A stretch of 64,000 bases of DNA from an uncultured Bacteroidia bacterium (GCA_902785785.1 CADAAA010000003.1:62001-126000); one strand, 5' to 3'; counted from the first letter of the stretch, positions 9,086 to 18,128 are shown. The notes: generated from the sequence alone by a model not told the origin. Made by a program: numbers and translations.

Positions 9086-10729
9086 TCACTCCGTTTTTTT
9101 GAAAAGCATGGCAGTGCCGGTCCTGAAAACCTCGCTGCCGGAGGCCTCCCGAAGGTCCACTACGTAGGTGAAAACCGCCATGTATCCTTCGTTCCGGAAG
9201 ATCAGGACATCGTTCCCTTCCGCTCCGGCTTCAAGCCGCTCGACAATCCCGCAGCGAAGCAGTTCCTCTCCCTTGGTGTCGTCCAGATAGAAAACGGCTT
9301 CCTTCCCGTCCTCGTAGTAGTGATACTGCGATGACGGGACCAGCACGGTGTATCCCTGAAGGTCGATCGGGCCTTGAAGCTCGTGGACAACTGGCTCGAC
9401 CGTCGTCGTCTCAGGCCAGTGTGTCTTGTCAGCGAGGATCCACCCGTTGGCGGGCATCTGCCCGAACTGTCCGTATTTCCCTTCGAAACTGTCCTTGGTC
9501 ATGCTGCCTTTCAAGTAACTCCATGAACTTTCTGCCGTCCTCCATGCTTCAAGGCGGGTGCTGTCAGCGAAAATGGCTGCGTAATCTGGATCCTCCGGGA
9601 AACTTCCGTCTTCAAGTACAAGAGGTAGGACGGCCTCAAGTCGTTTTTGCTGGCTTCGGATGCCGAAATCCTTCGCGCGGATGCCCGGGACATACGTGAA
9701 AAGGGCGGCAGCCGCAGCGAGGATAAGCGCCATGCCCTGGAACTTCCTCGTCTTACCGCTCGCCAGCATGGCCGTGAACAGAGTCATAAGGGCGGCCAGC
9801 AGGACCAGGTAGAAACGCGCCTCCGTCAGTCCGTATTCGCCTGTCCTGCGGAAAATACCCACCCATAGCAGAGCCAGGGGCGGAATGGCGATGGCAGGGA
9901 AAGCCTTATAGAACCAATCGAAATGCCTTTTAGACAGCAAGGGCAGGCACATGCAGCAAAGGAGTGCGATGGCGATGAAAGCCGTGACCATATACGCGAC
10001 CCCTCCGTCCGGGAGTTCCCAGCGGACCAGGATGCGTATGATGTAACCGTAAAGGATTGCGGTGTAAATGATAAGGGCAGGGGAGAGGATACCGTCCACG
10101 ACGGTATTGAATAGCTTGGAACCTCTCTGAACCGGTTGGCTGTCCGATACTGCGCGGCAGCACAGCAGCGGGATGATGTTCATCGCTATGAAAGCGTTCG
10201 GAATCTCGAACCAACTGTCTGCGAGTTTCAGACCGAACAGGTATCCGACGGAAGCGATGATGGCGCTGATGACGGCCATCATCAGGCCGCCTATGAGGAA
10301 ACAGATACCGACCCTCACTACCGTGCGGAGGACCCTCTGTCCAAATGCTTCATTGTCAAGCCGTCTGTCGCCGGCAACCAGCAGTACGGCTGCGAGCAAA
10401 TAAGAAACGGCTACAGCCCAATCGGGGCTTGACAGACGCGTACACAAGAATAGCAGCGGAATCCATAAGAACCATGATAGAAAGTATGCCGCCTTCAAGG
10501 CCGTCCTGTCCTTGCTGAGCCGGTGAAGGATAAACACCAGCACATAGTGCGGTATGAACCACAGGAACAGGTTGAACAGGTCGACATCCTCCAGTCGGGC
10601 GTCAATCCTCTTCCCGAACAGGAAGATGATGAAATACACTGCTCCCAGCAGGGCTTCTACGGGGAAATCCCTTACGCTGCGGATTAAATCCCGCCCCAAG
10701 CCCTTCAGGCCTTCGGCAAACCGGCTCAT
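9086..10729 (-). CDS. DUF4153 family membrane protein
   Basis: Multi-pass inner-membrane protein of unknown function. The N-terminal 330 residues contain about ten hydrophobic segments, beginning VEALLGAVYFIIFLFGKRIDARLEDVDLFN, as in DUF4153 proteins. The last 200 residues are soluble and may be periplasmic. The length of 547 is usual for the family. It is 14 bp downstream of the GH43 gene on the same strand and may be co-transcribed, though no functional link is evident. No catalytic motif is recognised. Confidence 0.75.
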   Translation of the reverse strand: MSRFAEGLKGLGRDLIRSVRDFPVEALLGAVYFIIFLFGKRIDARLEDVDLFNLFLWFIPHYVLVFILHRLSKDRTALKAAYFLSWFLWIPLLFLCTRLSSPDWAVAVSYLLAAVLLVAGDRRLDNEAFGQRVLRTVVRVGICFLIGGLMMAVISAIIASVGYLFGLKLADSWFEIPNAFIAMNIIPLLCCRAVSDSQPVQRGSKLFNTVVDGILSPALIIYTAILYGYIIRILVRWELPDGGVAYMVTAFIAIALLCCMCLPLLSKRHFDWFYKAFPAIAIPPLALLWVGIFRRTGEYGLTEARFYLVLLAALMTLFTAMLASGKTRKFQGMALILAAAAALFTYVPGIRAKDFGIRSQQKRLEAVLPLVLEDGSFPEDPDYAAIFADSTRLEAWRTAESSWSYLKGSMTKDSFEGKYGQFGQMPANGWILADKTHWPETTTVEPVVHELQGPIDLQGYTVLVPSSQYHYYEDGKEAVFYLDDTKGEELLRCGIVERLEAGAEGNDVLIFRNEGYMAVFTYVVDLREASGSEVFRTGTAMLFKKTE

Positions 10730-10743
10730 ATTTCAGGATCGTC

Positions 10744-13344
10744 CTATTTCATCTGCCACCAGTCCCAGGTGAAGCCGTCCCCCTTGAACACGAAGAACAG
10801 GTCATGAACGCCGGAGGCGCCCTTCAATGAACAGCTTTCGGTCTTGTAACCGCTGCCCGGCCTGATGTTCATGGTACCGGCAAGGGGTCCGTCCTCCGAG
10901 TCAAGCCTGATTTCCACGGCGGCAGGTTTTACGGAGCTTACGTTCATCTGGAGGGTCTTCGCGCCTTTCTTGAAGTCCACTCCGGACACCTTAAGGTATT
11001 CTCCCGCATCGATGTCGGTGACAACGATTACACTGCCGTTCTTCTGTGTCTTCAGGCCATATCCCCATGACATGGTTTCCGCCTCCACTTTCCGGAACGG
11101 GTTGAAAGGCTGCAACTGCTCCAGGACATTGTCCTGCCAGTATGGTACCTTCTGGATGCTTCCGTCAGGGTTGTAATGCATCTCGGCAGCGGAGACGCTG
11201 CGCCTTTCATGGTGACGGAAGGTCTCCAGGTGCATGATCTCGTAGTTGAGTCCGAAGACATAGGACCTGCCCTTGTAGTCAATGATTCCGGGATGGTTGC
11301 CTCTGGTGCGCCAGGTGCGGTCCATTATGTGTCCCATCGATTTCCAGGGACCCGTGGGGCTGTCGCTCATCGCGTAGCCTATTCCCTCGGGGCAGCATGT
11401 CGAAGCGAAGGCCAGGTAATACTTGCCGTTACGCTTGTAGAACCAGGGACCTTCCTGGTAGTAGTCTATCTTGTAATCGAGTTTGTGGATGTCGCTGGCA
11501 AGGGATATCATGTCGTCGTTGAGCTCCGCCCAGTAGACGTTGGGATTGCCCCAGTACATGTATGCCTGTCCGTCGTCATCTACCCAGACGGTAGGGTCTA
11601 TGTCCTCCCAGTGCTCCCTCTGCCATACCAGGGGCTCGCCGATAGGATCCACGAACGGTCCGTAAGGCGAATCGGCGACCAGTACTCCTATCCCATGTCC
11701 GTGGATAGGGCAATACATGTAGAACTTCCCGTTCCTTTCCACGACCTGGAGGGCCCAGGCGCCATTATCGCCGTCATACCATTTGAAATCCTTGAGGGAT
11801 GCCACCGCGCCATGGTCCTGCCAGTTGACCATATCTTCGGACGTGTACAGCAGCCAGTCCTTCATTACGAAGCCGTTGGCGTAATCCTCGTCATGCGTGG
11901 TATACAGATAAACCTTGCCGTTGTAAACCATCGGAGCAGGGTCCGCGGTGTATTTCGTCTGGATGATCGGCATGTTGACGTGAGCGTTGAACTTCCACCA
12001 GTCAAGGTCGAAGAGTTCCTCGTCTCCGCCGTGGAAGAGAAGATAGACGTCATGCTTGCCGGTAACGCCGGGACGCACCGGAGCGGTAATCATCATGTTG
12101 TCGTTATTGACGGGAACGGTGGCAATGGGCCTCCCCTCTATCATCTCGTCAATGAAGAAGTCTATGCTGCCTGCATTCTTGAAGTTGAGCATCTCGATGA
12201 CGACCATCGTCGCTTCCTCGTCACCGAAATCCACCTCGCGTACCTTGATCCAGTCGCCGTTGTGAATTGAGGTCACATAGTGGCGCGTTCCCGGCAAACG
12301 GTCAACCTTTACGCCATAGCTTTCGGCCATGGTTTCGGCCTCGACCGTGACATACGGGTTGATCGTCCCTATCGGGTCGGGCCCTTCCTTTGTGGCCGGG
12401 ATGAAAGGTATGGTGCCGTCAGGGTTGAATTTGAACTCCTCCACGGCCGCGCTCCTGTGGTAGCTGCTGCCGTTCGGCAGCGAGGCGGTATGGTAGAACA
12501 TGTAGTCGTGACCCTTGTAATTGACGTATCCTCCGTGGATGGTGATGCTGTTGGGGATACGGTCCATTATCTGGCCGCCGTATTTCCACGGACCGTTGAT
12601 CGTGGGAGCGGTGGAATAGGCCATGAACTCCGGGATACCTCCAGCAGGATAAATCGCATAATAAGTGCTGTCGCGCTTGCATACCCACGGACCTTCTTCG
12701 TAGGAAGTCATGTCTATGACCCTTCCCAACGACCATTTTGTCCTCGGGACGAACGGACCGAAAGCCTCGGGATCGGGGTATCCGGGGACTTCCTTGTATC
12801 CGTCCTTGAAGGATATCATGTCGTCGTTAAGCTGACCGTAGAAGAAGCCTTGCAGGCCCCAGAACAGCCATGCCGAGCCGTCGTCATCTATCCATACCGT
12901 AGGATCGATGAAACCGTTGCCGTAGCAGAGGGGACCGCCGATGGCGTCCTCCCACGGGCCCTGGGGGTCGTCTGCGACAGCCACGGCGAGGCACTCGCCG
13001 TAGCCGCGTGCCATGCAGCAGCAGTACCAGTACCATTTGCCGTTCCTCTCGACGGCCTGGGACGCCCAGGCGCGGTTTCCCTGAAGCGCCCAGCTGAAAG
13101 TGGCGGTGGACATCGGGGTCCCAAGGTAGGTCCAGTTGACCATGTCTTCAGTACTGAACAGCACCCAGTCCTTCATCTTGTAATTCGTGGCGTCATCTTC
13201 GTCGTGGTCCACGAACATGTAAAGCTTGCCGTCATGTACGTACGGGGCGGGGTCCGGTGTGTACATGACTGAGGTGATGGGATTCTGGGCGAAAGCGGTC
13301 ATCCAGGCCGCTGCAAGCCCCAAAAGGGTCAGAAGTCTTTTCAT
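10744..13344 (-). CDS. Tandem GH43-CBM6-like / GH43-CBM6-like secreted enzyme
   Basis: Secreted two-headed family 43 enzyme, expected to act on arabinose- or xylose-containing side chains of plant polysaccharides. A signal peptide (1-20, ending AFAQ) precedes two homologous halves. In each half a five-bladed GH43 propeller is followed by a beta-sandwich resembling CBM6 (about 330-455 and 735-866). GH43 catalytic triads are visible in both: D31, D147, E217 in the first and D468, D583, E631 in the second, in DPAP, IDPTVW and EGPW contexts. Both heads therefore look active. The 866-residue length is about twice a single-domain GH43. It is monocistronic or leads into DUF4153. The exact specificity of each head is inferred only at family level. 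Confidence 0.88.
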   Translation of the reverse strand: MKRLLTLLGLAAAWMTAFAQNPITSVMYTPDPAPYVHDGKLYMFVDHDEDDATNYKMKDWVLFSTEDMVNWTYLGTPMSTATFSWALQGNRAWASQAVERNGKWYWYCCCMARGYGECLAVAVADDPQGPWEDAIGGPLCYGNGFIDPTVWIDDDGSAWLFWGLQGFFYGQLNDDMISFKDGYKEVPGYPDPEAFGPFVPRTKWSLGRVIDMTSYEEGPWVCKRDSTYYAIYPAGGIPEFMAYSTAPTINGPWKYGGQIMDRIPNSITIHGGYVNYKGHDYMFYHTASLPNGSSYHRSAAVEEFKFNPDGTIPFIPATKEGPDPIGTINPYVTVEAETMAESYGVKVDRLPGTRHYVTSIHNGDWIKVREVDFGDEEATMVVIEMLNFKNAGSIDFFIDEMIEGRPIATVPVNNDNMMITAPVRPGVTGKHDVYLLFHGGDEELFDLDWWKFNAHVNMPIIQTKYTADPAPMVYNGKVYLYTTHDEDYANGFVMKDWLLYTSEDMVNWQDHGAVASLKDFKWYDGDNGAWALQVVERNGKFYMYCPIHGHGIGVLVADSPYGPFVDPIGEPLVWQREHWEDIDPTVWVDDDGQAYMYWGNPNVYWAELNDDMISLASDIHKLDYKIDYYQEGPWFYKRNGKYYLAFASTCCPEGIGYAMSDSPTGPWKSMGHIMDRTWRTRGNHPGIIDYKGRSYVFGLNYEIMHLETFRHHERRSVSAAEMHYNPDGSIQKVPYWQDNVLEQLQPFNPFRKVEAETMSWGYGLKTQKNGSVIVVTDIDAGEYLKVSGVDFKKGAKTLQMNVSSVKPAAVEIRLDSEDGPLAGTMNIRPGSGYKTESCSLKGASGVHDLFFVFKGDGFTWDWWQMK

Positions 13345-13362
13345 ATATGCGACGTGTTTTTA

Positions 13363-13370
13363 CAAAGATA
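13363..13370 (-). promoter_or_regulatory. Probable -7 element upstream of the GH43 gene
   Basis: TATCTTTG on the minus strand fits the TAnnTTTG consensus and lies 18 bp before the GH43 start. No clear TTTG -33 box was found at the expected distance. Confidence 0.45.
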
Positions 13371-13376
13371 ACAAAA

Positions 13377-14108
13377 TTACAGGTTTCCGATCCGTTCCGC
13401 CACCTTTTCGGGATGGTCGACAAGCAGTTGCCCGTGATTCATGCCAGGAAACACCTCGACGTGTGTGTCCGGGTTGAGCCCGCAAAGGTGCCTGGCCTGC
13501 GGCTTGGCTACAAAGGCCTCCTTGGTGCCATACCAATAGTGGATGTCGGCTCCGTGGATGGCATCAAGCCTATGTGTATAAACGTCCTTGTATCCGTCCC
13601 TGACGGCCTTGCCCTTGCCGGAAGGCCACACTTTCCTGCATTCATCCAGCAGGACATCGAAATAATGCGAGTGGAACACCCGTTTCCAGAATCCCGTCCA
13701 GTGATAGCAGGTCCAGACATTGAGGCTCTGGTAATACCGCAGCGGGTCCACGCTCCACCTGGGGAGCGGGAGCAGGGGCGCTGCGTCCATGATCGCGTGG
13801 TCTATTATGATCTCGTTGCGCTCGAGGGTGCGCGAAAGGATCTTGCCGCCCAGCGAAAGGCCGTAGGCGACATCCAGATGCCCGTGAAGGTTCCCCTTGA
13901 CATAATCTATTATCTGCGCCGCCTGGTCGTCTACGGATGTAAAGCAGGACTCTTTATCAGTCAGGAATCCGTCTATCCCGGCGGCGATGATGTGGAACTT
14001 GTCCTTCAACAGTTCCGTCAGCGGCAGGAATATCTCGAAGGATACACCCAGCCCCGGGATCAGCAGCAGGGACGGGGCTTTCTCTTTGCCATAAAGCTTG
14101 AATTCCAT
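13377..14108 (-). CDS. Alpha/beta hydrolase
   Basis: Small cytoplasmic serine hydrolase of the alpha/beta fold, with no signal peptide. The oxyanion region LLLIPGLGVSFEIFLPL precedes the nucleophile elbow GLSLGGK (S85), and H225 lies in PGMNHGQ. The acidic member is not obvious; a Glu in the GTKEAF region near residue 195 is possible. The length of 243 is typical. It starts by TAATG overlap with the small membrane protein gene upstream, implying translational coupling. The substrate is unknown; an esterase or lipase-like role is the most that can be inferred. Confidence 0.8.
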   Translation of the reverse strand: MEFKLYGKEKAPSLLLIPGLGVSFEIFLPLTELLKDKFHIIAAGIDGFLTDKESCFTSVDDQAAQIIDYVKGNLHGHLDVAYGLSLGGKILSRTLERNEIIIDHAIMDAAPLLPLPRWSVDPLRYYQSLNVWTCYHWTGFWKRVFHSHYFDVLLDECRKVWPSGKGKAVRDGYKDVYTHRLDAIHGADIHYWYGTKEAFVAKPQARHLCGLNPDTHVEVFPGMNHGQLLVDHPEKVAERIGNL

Positions 14109-14305
14109 TACTCCTTCTTTTTATCCCTTCTGATCTCGGAGTACATACTCACTGCAAGAAGGAACTGTGAGACAAAACCGCACCACAGCCCTATCCTGCC
14201 AAGTACATTGCCTCTCATGGACGGGATAATGAGCCCAATGCCAAAGATCACTGTCAGCACAATGGAAAGGGCAAATAGAAATCGAAGAAGTTTAAGCCTG
14301 TTCAT
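14108..14305 (-). CDS. Small two-helix membrane protein
   Basis: A 65-residue protein with two hydrophobic segments (about 8-27 and 38-55) and a charged C-terminus (EIRRDKKKE). The family is not recognised. Its stop overlaps the start of the alpha/beta hydrolase gene (TAATG), so the two are likely made together. Confidence 0.6.
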   Translation of the reverse strand: MNRLKLLRFLFALSIVLTVIFGIGLIIPSMRGNVLGRIGLWCGFVSQFLLAVSMYSEIRRDKKKE

Positions 14306-14469
14306 ACAGCATTCGGATTTATCGGTATGAAGATACTGACATTCTGCCTTATGTGCAAATCTTGGAGCACCGGTCGGGTGCTGTCTACGGCTCGTTCACC
14401 CGCCTGGAGACCCTGGCCGATGCCACCGGCATCGACACCCGTGGCGACTGGGAACATACGATGGAATAG
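14296..14469 (+). pseudogene. Truncated C-terminal fragment of an unknown gene
   Basis: An open frame without a start codon encodes about 57 residues with ordinary protein-like composition (for example RYEDTDILPYVQILEHRSGA and ETLADATGIDTRGDWEHTME) and ends at TAG. It begins inside the 5' end of the minus-strand small membrane gene. A signal-peptide-bearing frame starts one base after its stop, as in an operon. I read it as the tail of a gene whose front has been lost; the family is unknown. Confidence 0.35.
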
Positions 14470-14470
14470 T

Positions 14471-14599
14471 ATGAAACATTCAAGACGCTCATTTTTCATG
14501 CTGCTTTCCTTGCTGGCAGTCCTCGGAACAGTTGGAGTCATGGCTGGGATCCCGGGGAATAAAGGTCAAATAGTGCACCTTCCATCCGAAGTAAATTGA
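14471..14599 (+). pseudogene. Short frame with signal peptide, probably 5' remnant of a lost gene
   Basis: A 42-residue frame begins MKHSRRSFFMLLSLLAVLGT, a convincing signal peptide or membrane anchor. It then loses protein character after GIPGN and runs into the 3' end of convergent ogt. It begins one base after the stop of the preceding fragment. It may be a very small secreted peptide, but truncation is more likely. Confidence 0.35.
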
Positions 14600-15062
14600 C
14601 CTTCTTGTCAATGCCTCCGGCATATCCGGTAAGCGAACCATCAGCACCTACGACCCTGTGACAAGGGATAATGAGCGATATTGAGTTGTGGCCCACAGCT
14701 CCTCCAACAGCCTGGGCGGCCATTCGAGCGACGCCCTTCTGTTCAGCGATCCGCCTTGCTATCTCTCCATAAGTCATTGTCTTGCCGTAAGGGATAGTCA
14801 GCATGATTTCCCAAACGGCCTTGCGGAACGGGCTGGCACGCATGACGAGAGGGGGCGTGAAGCCCGGCTCGCTACCGCTGAAATAGATGTCCAACCAGCG
14901 GCATGTGTCTTTGAAAACAGGGATTAGTCTTTCTTCATGCTCCGGGGATAGCACGTCGGCAAAATGCATCTGTCCATCGAACCAGAGACCGATAAGGGAT
15001 GTACCGTCACTTCCGAGGGTAATTCCACCGAGTGGTGATTCATAGTGCCATATATAGTCCAT
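14538..15062 (-). CDS. ogt: Methylated-DNA--protein-cysteine methyltransferase
   Basis: Suicide DNA-repair enzyme that takes the alkyl group from O6-alkylguanine onto its own cysteine. The acceptor C134 lies in IIPCHRVVGADG. The preceding helix-turn-helix region (GKTMTYGEIARRI, then AAQAVGGAVGHNSISLI) is the expected DNA-binding part. MDYIWHYESPLGG is taken as the start, giving 174 residues, normal for stand-alone Ogt; an upstream start at 15128 adds an unconserved tail. It is monocistronic between decayed DNA and a palindrome-rich gap. Confidence 0.93.
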   Translation of the reverse strand: MDYIWHYESPLGGITLGSDGTSLIGLWFDGQMHFADVLSPEHEERLIPVFKDTCRWLDIYFSGSEPGFTPPLVMRASPFRKAVWEIMLTIPYGKTMTYGEIARRIAEQKGVARMAAQAVGGAVGHNSISLIIPCHRVVGADGSLTGYAGGIDKKVNLLRMEGALFDLYSPGSQP

Positions 15063-15199
15063 CTGCACTGTCAAACTTCGATTTGTCGGCGTGAAGATAA
15101 GAAGAATGGCCGTTCTATCCAAAAGCAAAAAATGGGGAAGGTCCGGTCCTTAAAAAGAGACCTCCCCCAGAACAGTGCGCGAATTGCTGGCGTTGGGAC

Positions 15200-15440
15200 A
15201 ATGGGAATACGAGGCCCGGAGGGCCGAGACGCCGTCAGGCGCGCACCGGGAGGATAATGCTGGGGAAAACCTGCATTCGGAGGCCGAAGGCCGACCGAAG
15301 GGGGACGGCGTCAGCCGTGCGGGGGAATTTTTCCCCCGTCCCCCAGGGGGGCAGGGGGGGATAGGGAAGTCGGGCAGCGTAGCTGCCCGATCTCCCGCGG
15401 AGAAACGAAAACGGCAGCCGAACTGGCTGCCGTTTCGTTT
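15200..15440. repeat. Cluster of GC-rich hairpins
   Basis: Successive perfect or near-perfect inverted repeats include GGCC-CGGA-GGCC, GCC-GTCA-GGC and GGCC-GAA-GGCC. Further on are GGGGGAA with TTCCCCC (15321-15337) and CGGGCAGC-GTA-GCTGCCCG (15371-15389). The last is a long stem at 15402-15440 whose arms of about 17 bp differ by one bulged base. None is followed by a T-tract on either strand, so simple intrinsic termination is unlikely. They may be REP/BIME-like elements or a structured RNA. Confidence 0.6.
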
Positions 15441-15547
15441 CGTAGACCAAACGCTCCGGATCTCGAACCTCCGCTTCCTGGAAGGGCTGCTACACCTCCA
15501 ATCGTTCATCGATGGAATAGACTGATAGACGTGTATTATAAAATGAG

Positions 15548-15555
15548 TATCTTTG
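15548..15555 (+). promoter_or_regulatory. Probable -7 element of the EamA gene
   Basis: TATCTTTG matches TAnnTTTG and lies 22 bp before the ATG at 15578. No TTTG box is visible at the usual upstream spacing. Confidence 0.45.
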
Positions 15556-15577
15556 TGCCCCGGATTTGTCGTTGGTT

Positions 15578-16495
15578 ATGAAAACGATTATTAATAGGGA
15601 CAAGAAGCGCCTGCTCGGTTACATCGCCGGTATTCTTGCCGGCGTTTCATATGGGACCAACCCGCTTTTCGGGAAGGTTTTGATGGAGAGTGGCGTGCCC
15701 ATCATGGCCATGCTCTTTTTCCGCTATGCCTTCGCTGCTGTTATCCTGGCAGTACTGATGATGTTCAGGAAAGAATCCTTTCTGGTTAAGCGGCGCGAAG
15801 TTGGCCTCCTGATTCTGTTGGGCATCTTCTTCGCAGGCAGCAGCATCACTCTTTTCTGCTCATACGAGTTTATTCCGTCAGGGCTTGCGACTACGCTGAT
15901 CTACCTATACCCAGTAATTGTCGCACTGATAATGGTATTTCTCCGAATCTATCCCAGCTGGCAGACATGGCTCGCCATCTCGGCAACCTTCGGGGGTATC
16001 CTGCTTCTTTCCTCCCCTTCCGGGGATGTTCAGATTCGCGTCCCAGGAGTATTGCTTGCAATAGGCTCAGCTTTGTGTTATTCTTTTTATCTGGTTATCG
16101 TGAACCGGAGCAAACGCATTCGGAACGTTTCGGAACATACGATTACTCTTTATTCGCTGGTTACAGGGGCTATCCTTTTTGCCACCATCCGCCATGCCCA
16201 AGGCGGAAGTATGCTTGAGGGCATCGACACGCTCGGAGACTGGGGTAACCTCATCGGCCTGGCAATCATTCCTACGATGGTCTCTATGCTGACAATTGCC
16301 ATTTCTTCCCGCTATATCGGTCCCACAAAGACGGCTGTCCTAGGCGTGTTTGAACCTCTTACGGCAATCTTGATAGGCACACTTCTGTTCGGAGAGACTT
16401 TGACCGCCAAGATGGCCTTAGGAATTGCTATATGCGTAGCTGCCGTTGTGTTCATGATTATAAAACCCCGGAAAAAACAAAAGCCAGTCGACTGA
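15578..16495 (+). CDS. EamA/DMT-superfamily transporter
   Basis: Inner-membrane carrier of the drug/metabolite transporter superfamily with two EamA repeats and about ten hydrophobic helices in 305 residues. The first repeat starts GYIAGILAGVSYGTNPLFGKVL and the second near residue 155 (GVLLAIGSALCYSFYLVIVN). The Lys-rich C-terminus (KPRKKQKPVD) is cytoplasmic. MKTIINRDKK at 15578 is preferred to a TTG four codons upstream because of the promoter spacing. Substrate could be an amino acid, nucleotide or drug; nothing nearby decides it. Confidence 0.88.
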   Translation: MKTIINRDKKRLLGYIAGILAGVSYGTNPLFGKVLMESGVPIMAMLFFRYAFAAVILAVLMMFRKESFLVKRREVGLLILLGIFFAGSSITLFCSYEFIPSGLATTLIYLYPVIVALIMVFLRIYPSWQTWLAISATFGGILLLSSPSGDVQIRVPGVLLAIGSALCYSFYLVIVNRSKRIRNVSEHTITLYSLVTGAILFATIRHAQGGSMLEGIDTLGDWGNLIGLAIIPTMVSMLTIAISSRYIGPTKTAVLGVFEPLTAILIGTLLFGETLTAKMALGIAICVAAVVFMIIKPRKKQKPVD

Positions 16496-16503
16496 CTGGC
16501 TTT
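16480..16503 (-). terminator. Intrinsic terminator downstream of tRNA-fMet
   Basis: A perfect 10-bp stem (AAAGCCAGTC with GACTGGCTTT, 4-nt loop) is followed on the minus strand by TGTTTTTTC. It overlaps the stop codon of the convergent EamA gene. Confidence 0.7.
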
Positions 16504-16512
16504 AAAACTTAG

Positions 16513-16585
<73 letters not shown>

Positions 16586-16596
16586 GTATTGGACTG

Positions 16597-16628
16597 CAAA
16601 AGTAAGGACTATTTTTGGAAAGTCCAAA
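16597..16628 (-). promoter_or_regulatory. Promoter of tRNA-fMet
   Basis: On the minus strand TTTG (16625-16628), 20-bp spacer, TACTTTTG (16597-16604). This matches the Bacteroidota consensus in both boxes and spacing. Confidence 0.65.
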
Positions 16629-16643
16629 TCTTTGGCGGAAAAA

Positions 16644-18047
16644 TCAGCCGAGGAAGGCTAGGATGGCGGCTGTGTCGTCTTTGGAAAAGGCCTTCTGTTC
16701 GCCTGTAGCGAGGTTTTTCAATTGGACCGTACCGGCCGCCATCTCGGACTCGCCGTTGATGGAAAGGAACGGGATGGACTTGCGGTCGGCATAGTCGAAC
16801 TGCTTCTTGAGCTTGGCACTGTCGGGATAGACTTCGACGGAGACGCCGGCCTCGCGGAGCGCGCGGGCGACGGGCAGCACATACAACAGTTCGTTACTGC
16901 CCATGTTGGCGAACAGCACGCGCGTGGCGGACTTGAGCCCGGCAGGGAACTTGTCGAGCCCCTTCAACACGTCGTAGATGCGGTCGGCTCCGAAGCTGAC
17001 ACCTACGCCGGACATGTCCGGAAGGCCGAAAATGCCGGTGAGGTTGTCGTAACGGCCTCCGCCGCAGATGCTGCCGATGGCGAAGTCGAGGGCCTTGACC
17101 TCGAAGATGGCACCGGTGTAATAGTTGAGACCGCGGGCGAGTGAGAGGTCAATCTCGACGGCCGAGCCGATGCCGGCGGCATCGATCAGGCCGAAGAGCT
17201 CTTCGAGCTCGTCCAGGCCTTTCAGACCGGTCTCGGACACGGTGCCCGATGCCGATCCACCGCCCATCAGCTTGCGCATGGAGGCGATCTTTTCGGCATC
17301 GGTGCCGGAAAGCAGGAGCACAGGCTCGAGCACGGCCACCGCCTCCGGCGTGAGGCCCTTGCCGAGCATCTCCTCCTTGACGGCGTCGAGCCCGACCTTG
17401 TCGAGCTTGTCGATGGCCACGGTGATGTCGACTACCTTGTCGGGGAAACCGCAGATCTCGGCGAGGCCGGTAAGTACCTTGCGGTTGTTGATCTTGATCA
17501 GAACCCTGACATCGAGCAGCTTGAACACCCTGTCGATGATCTGGACGAGCTCCAGTTCATTGACCTGTGACTTGCTGCCGATGACGTCGACGTCACACTG
17601 GTAGAACTCGCGGTAGCGACCCTTCTGGGGCCTGTCGGCACGCCACACGGGCTGTATCTGATAGCGTTTGAAGGGGAACGATATTTCGTTCTGGTGCTGG
17701 ACCACGAAGCGTGCGAAAGGCACGGTCAGGTCATAGCGCAGACCTTTCTCGCAAACCTTGAGGGACAGCGCCTTGCTGTTGTAAGCGTCTCCTTCGGTCC
17801 GGAAACTCTCGTAATCGATGCCTGAGAAAGCGTCGCCGGAATTGAGGATACGGAAGAGGAGCTTGTCGCCTTCGTCGCCGTACTTGCCGAGCAGGGTGGA
17901 GAGGTTCTCCATGGCCGGCGTGTCGATCTGGGCGTAGCCGTAAGTCTTGAAAACACTGCGTATTGTGTCGAATATATAGTTGCGCTCGGCCATCTCCTGC
18001 TGGCCGAAGTCGCGTGTCCCCTTGGGTATGGATGGTTTCTGTGCCAT
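16644..18047 (-). CDS. hisS: Histidyl-tRNA synthetase
   Basis: Class II synthetase that charges tRNA-His. It begins [18 protein letters not shown], the HisRS N-terminal signature. Motif 2 ([14 protein letters not shown]) is near residues 137-150. The histidine-binding [15 protein letters not shown] is near 302-316, followed by GGGRYDNL. The C-terminal anticodon-binding domain begins near residue 375. The 467-residue length is normal. It is divergent from sppA across an 81-bp gap with a promoter in each direction. Confidence 0.97.
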   Translation of the reverse strand: MAQKPSIPKGTRDFGQQEMAERNYIFDTIRSVFKTYGYAQIDTPAMENLSTLLGKYGDEGDKLLFRILNSGDAFSGIDYESFRTEGDAYNSKALSLKVCEKGLRYDLTVPFARFVVQHQNEISFPFKRYQIQPVWRADRPQKGRYREFYQCDVDVIGSKSQVNELELVQIIDRVFKLLDVRVLIKINNRKVLTGLAEICGFPDKVVDITVAIDKLDKVGLDAVKEEMLGKGLTPEAVAVLEPVLLLSGTDAEKIASMRKLMGGGSASGTVSETGLKGLDELEELFGLIDAAGIGSAVEIDLSLARGLNYYTGAIFEVKALDFAIGSICGGGRYDNLTGIFGLPDMSGVGVSFGADRIYDVLKGLDKFPAGLKSATRVLFANMGSNELLYVLPVARALREAGVSVEVYPDSAKLKKQFDYADRKSIPFLSINGESEMAAGTVQLKNLATGEQKAFSKDDTAAILAFLG

Positions 18048-18067
18048 GCTTCAATCGGTTTATCATG

Positions 18068-18075
18068 CAAATATA
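18068..18075 (-). promoter_or_regulatory. -7 element of hisS
   Basis: TATATTTG on the minus strand, 20 bp before the hisS start, fits TAnnTTTG. The -33 box is not clear. Confidence 0.45.
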
Positions 18076-18098
18076 GCATTTAAGTCGCAGTTTTTTCC

Positions 18099-18106
18099 TA
18101 TTTTTG
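18099..18106 (+). promoter_or_regulatory. -7 element of sppA
   Basis: TATTTTTG, 22 bp before the sppA ATG, matches TAnnTTTG. The -33 box is not clear. Confidence 0.45.
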
Positions 18107-18128
18107 CCCCAATCAAACAATTCCGAAA

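Larger units (their letters stand above)
15063..15577. other. Gene-free stretch, GC-rich palindromes
   Basis: About 500 bp without a convincing gene. The centre (15175-15440) is packed with short GC-rich inverted repeats. The 3' end holds a promoter element for the EamA gene. Several frames are open through it, but none has a recognisable start, composition or family. A short T-loop-like sequence near 15455-15490 is discussed under rejected items. Confidence 0.6.

Noticed and set aside
11176..13272. Two long plus-strand frames antisense to the GH43 gene
   Set aside because: Shadows of the tandem GH43 coding region; no signal peptide, domain or promoter fits.
15450..15510. tRNA-like sequence on the minus strand (GGTTCGAGATCC next to a CTTCC loop)
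   Set aside because: A T-loop-like GTTCGAG is present, but no 7-bp acceptor stem or proper D- and anticodon arms can be drawn. At most it is a tRNA relic.
15175..15525. Open frame of 116 codons through the palindrome cluster
   Set aside because: Composition follows the GC-rich hairpins, no family or ribosome-binding site is seen, and other frames are equally open.
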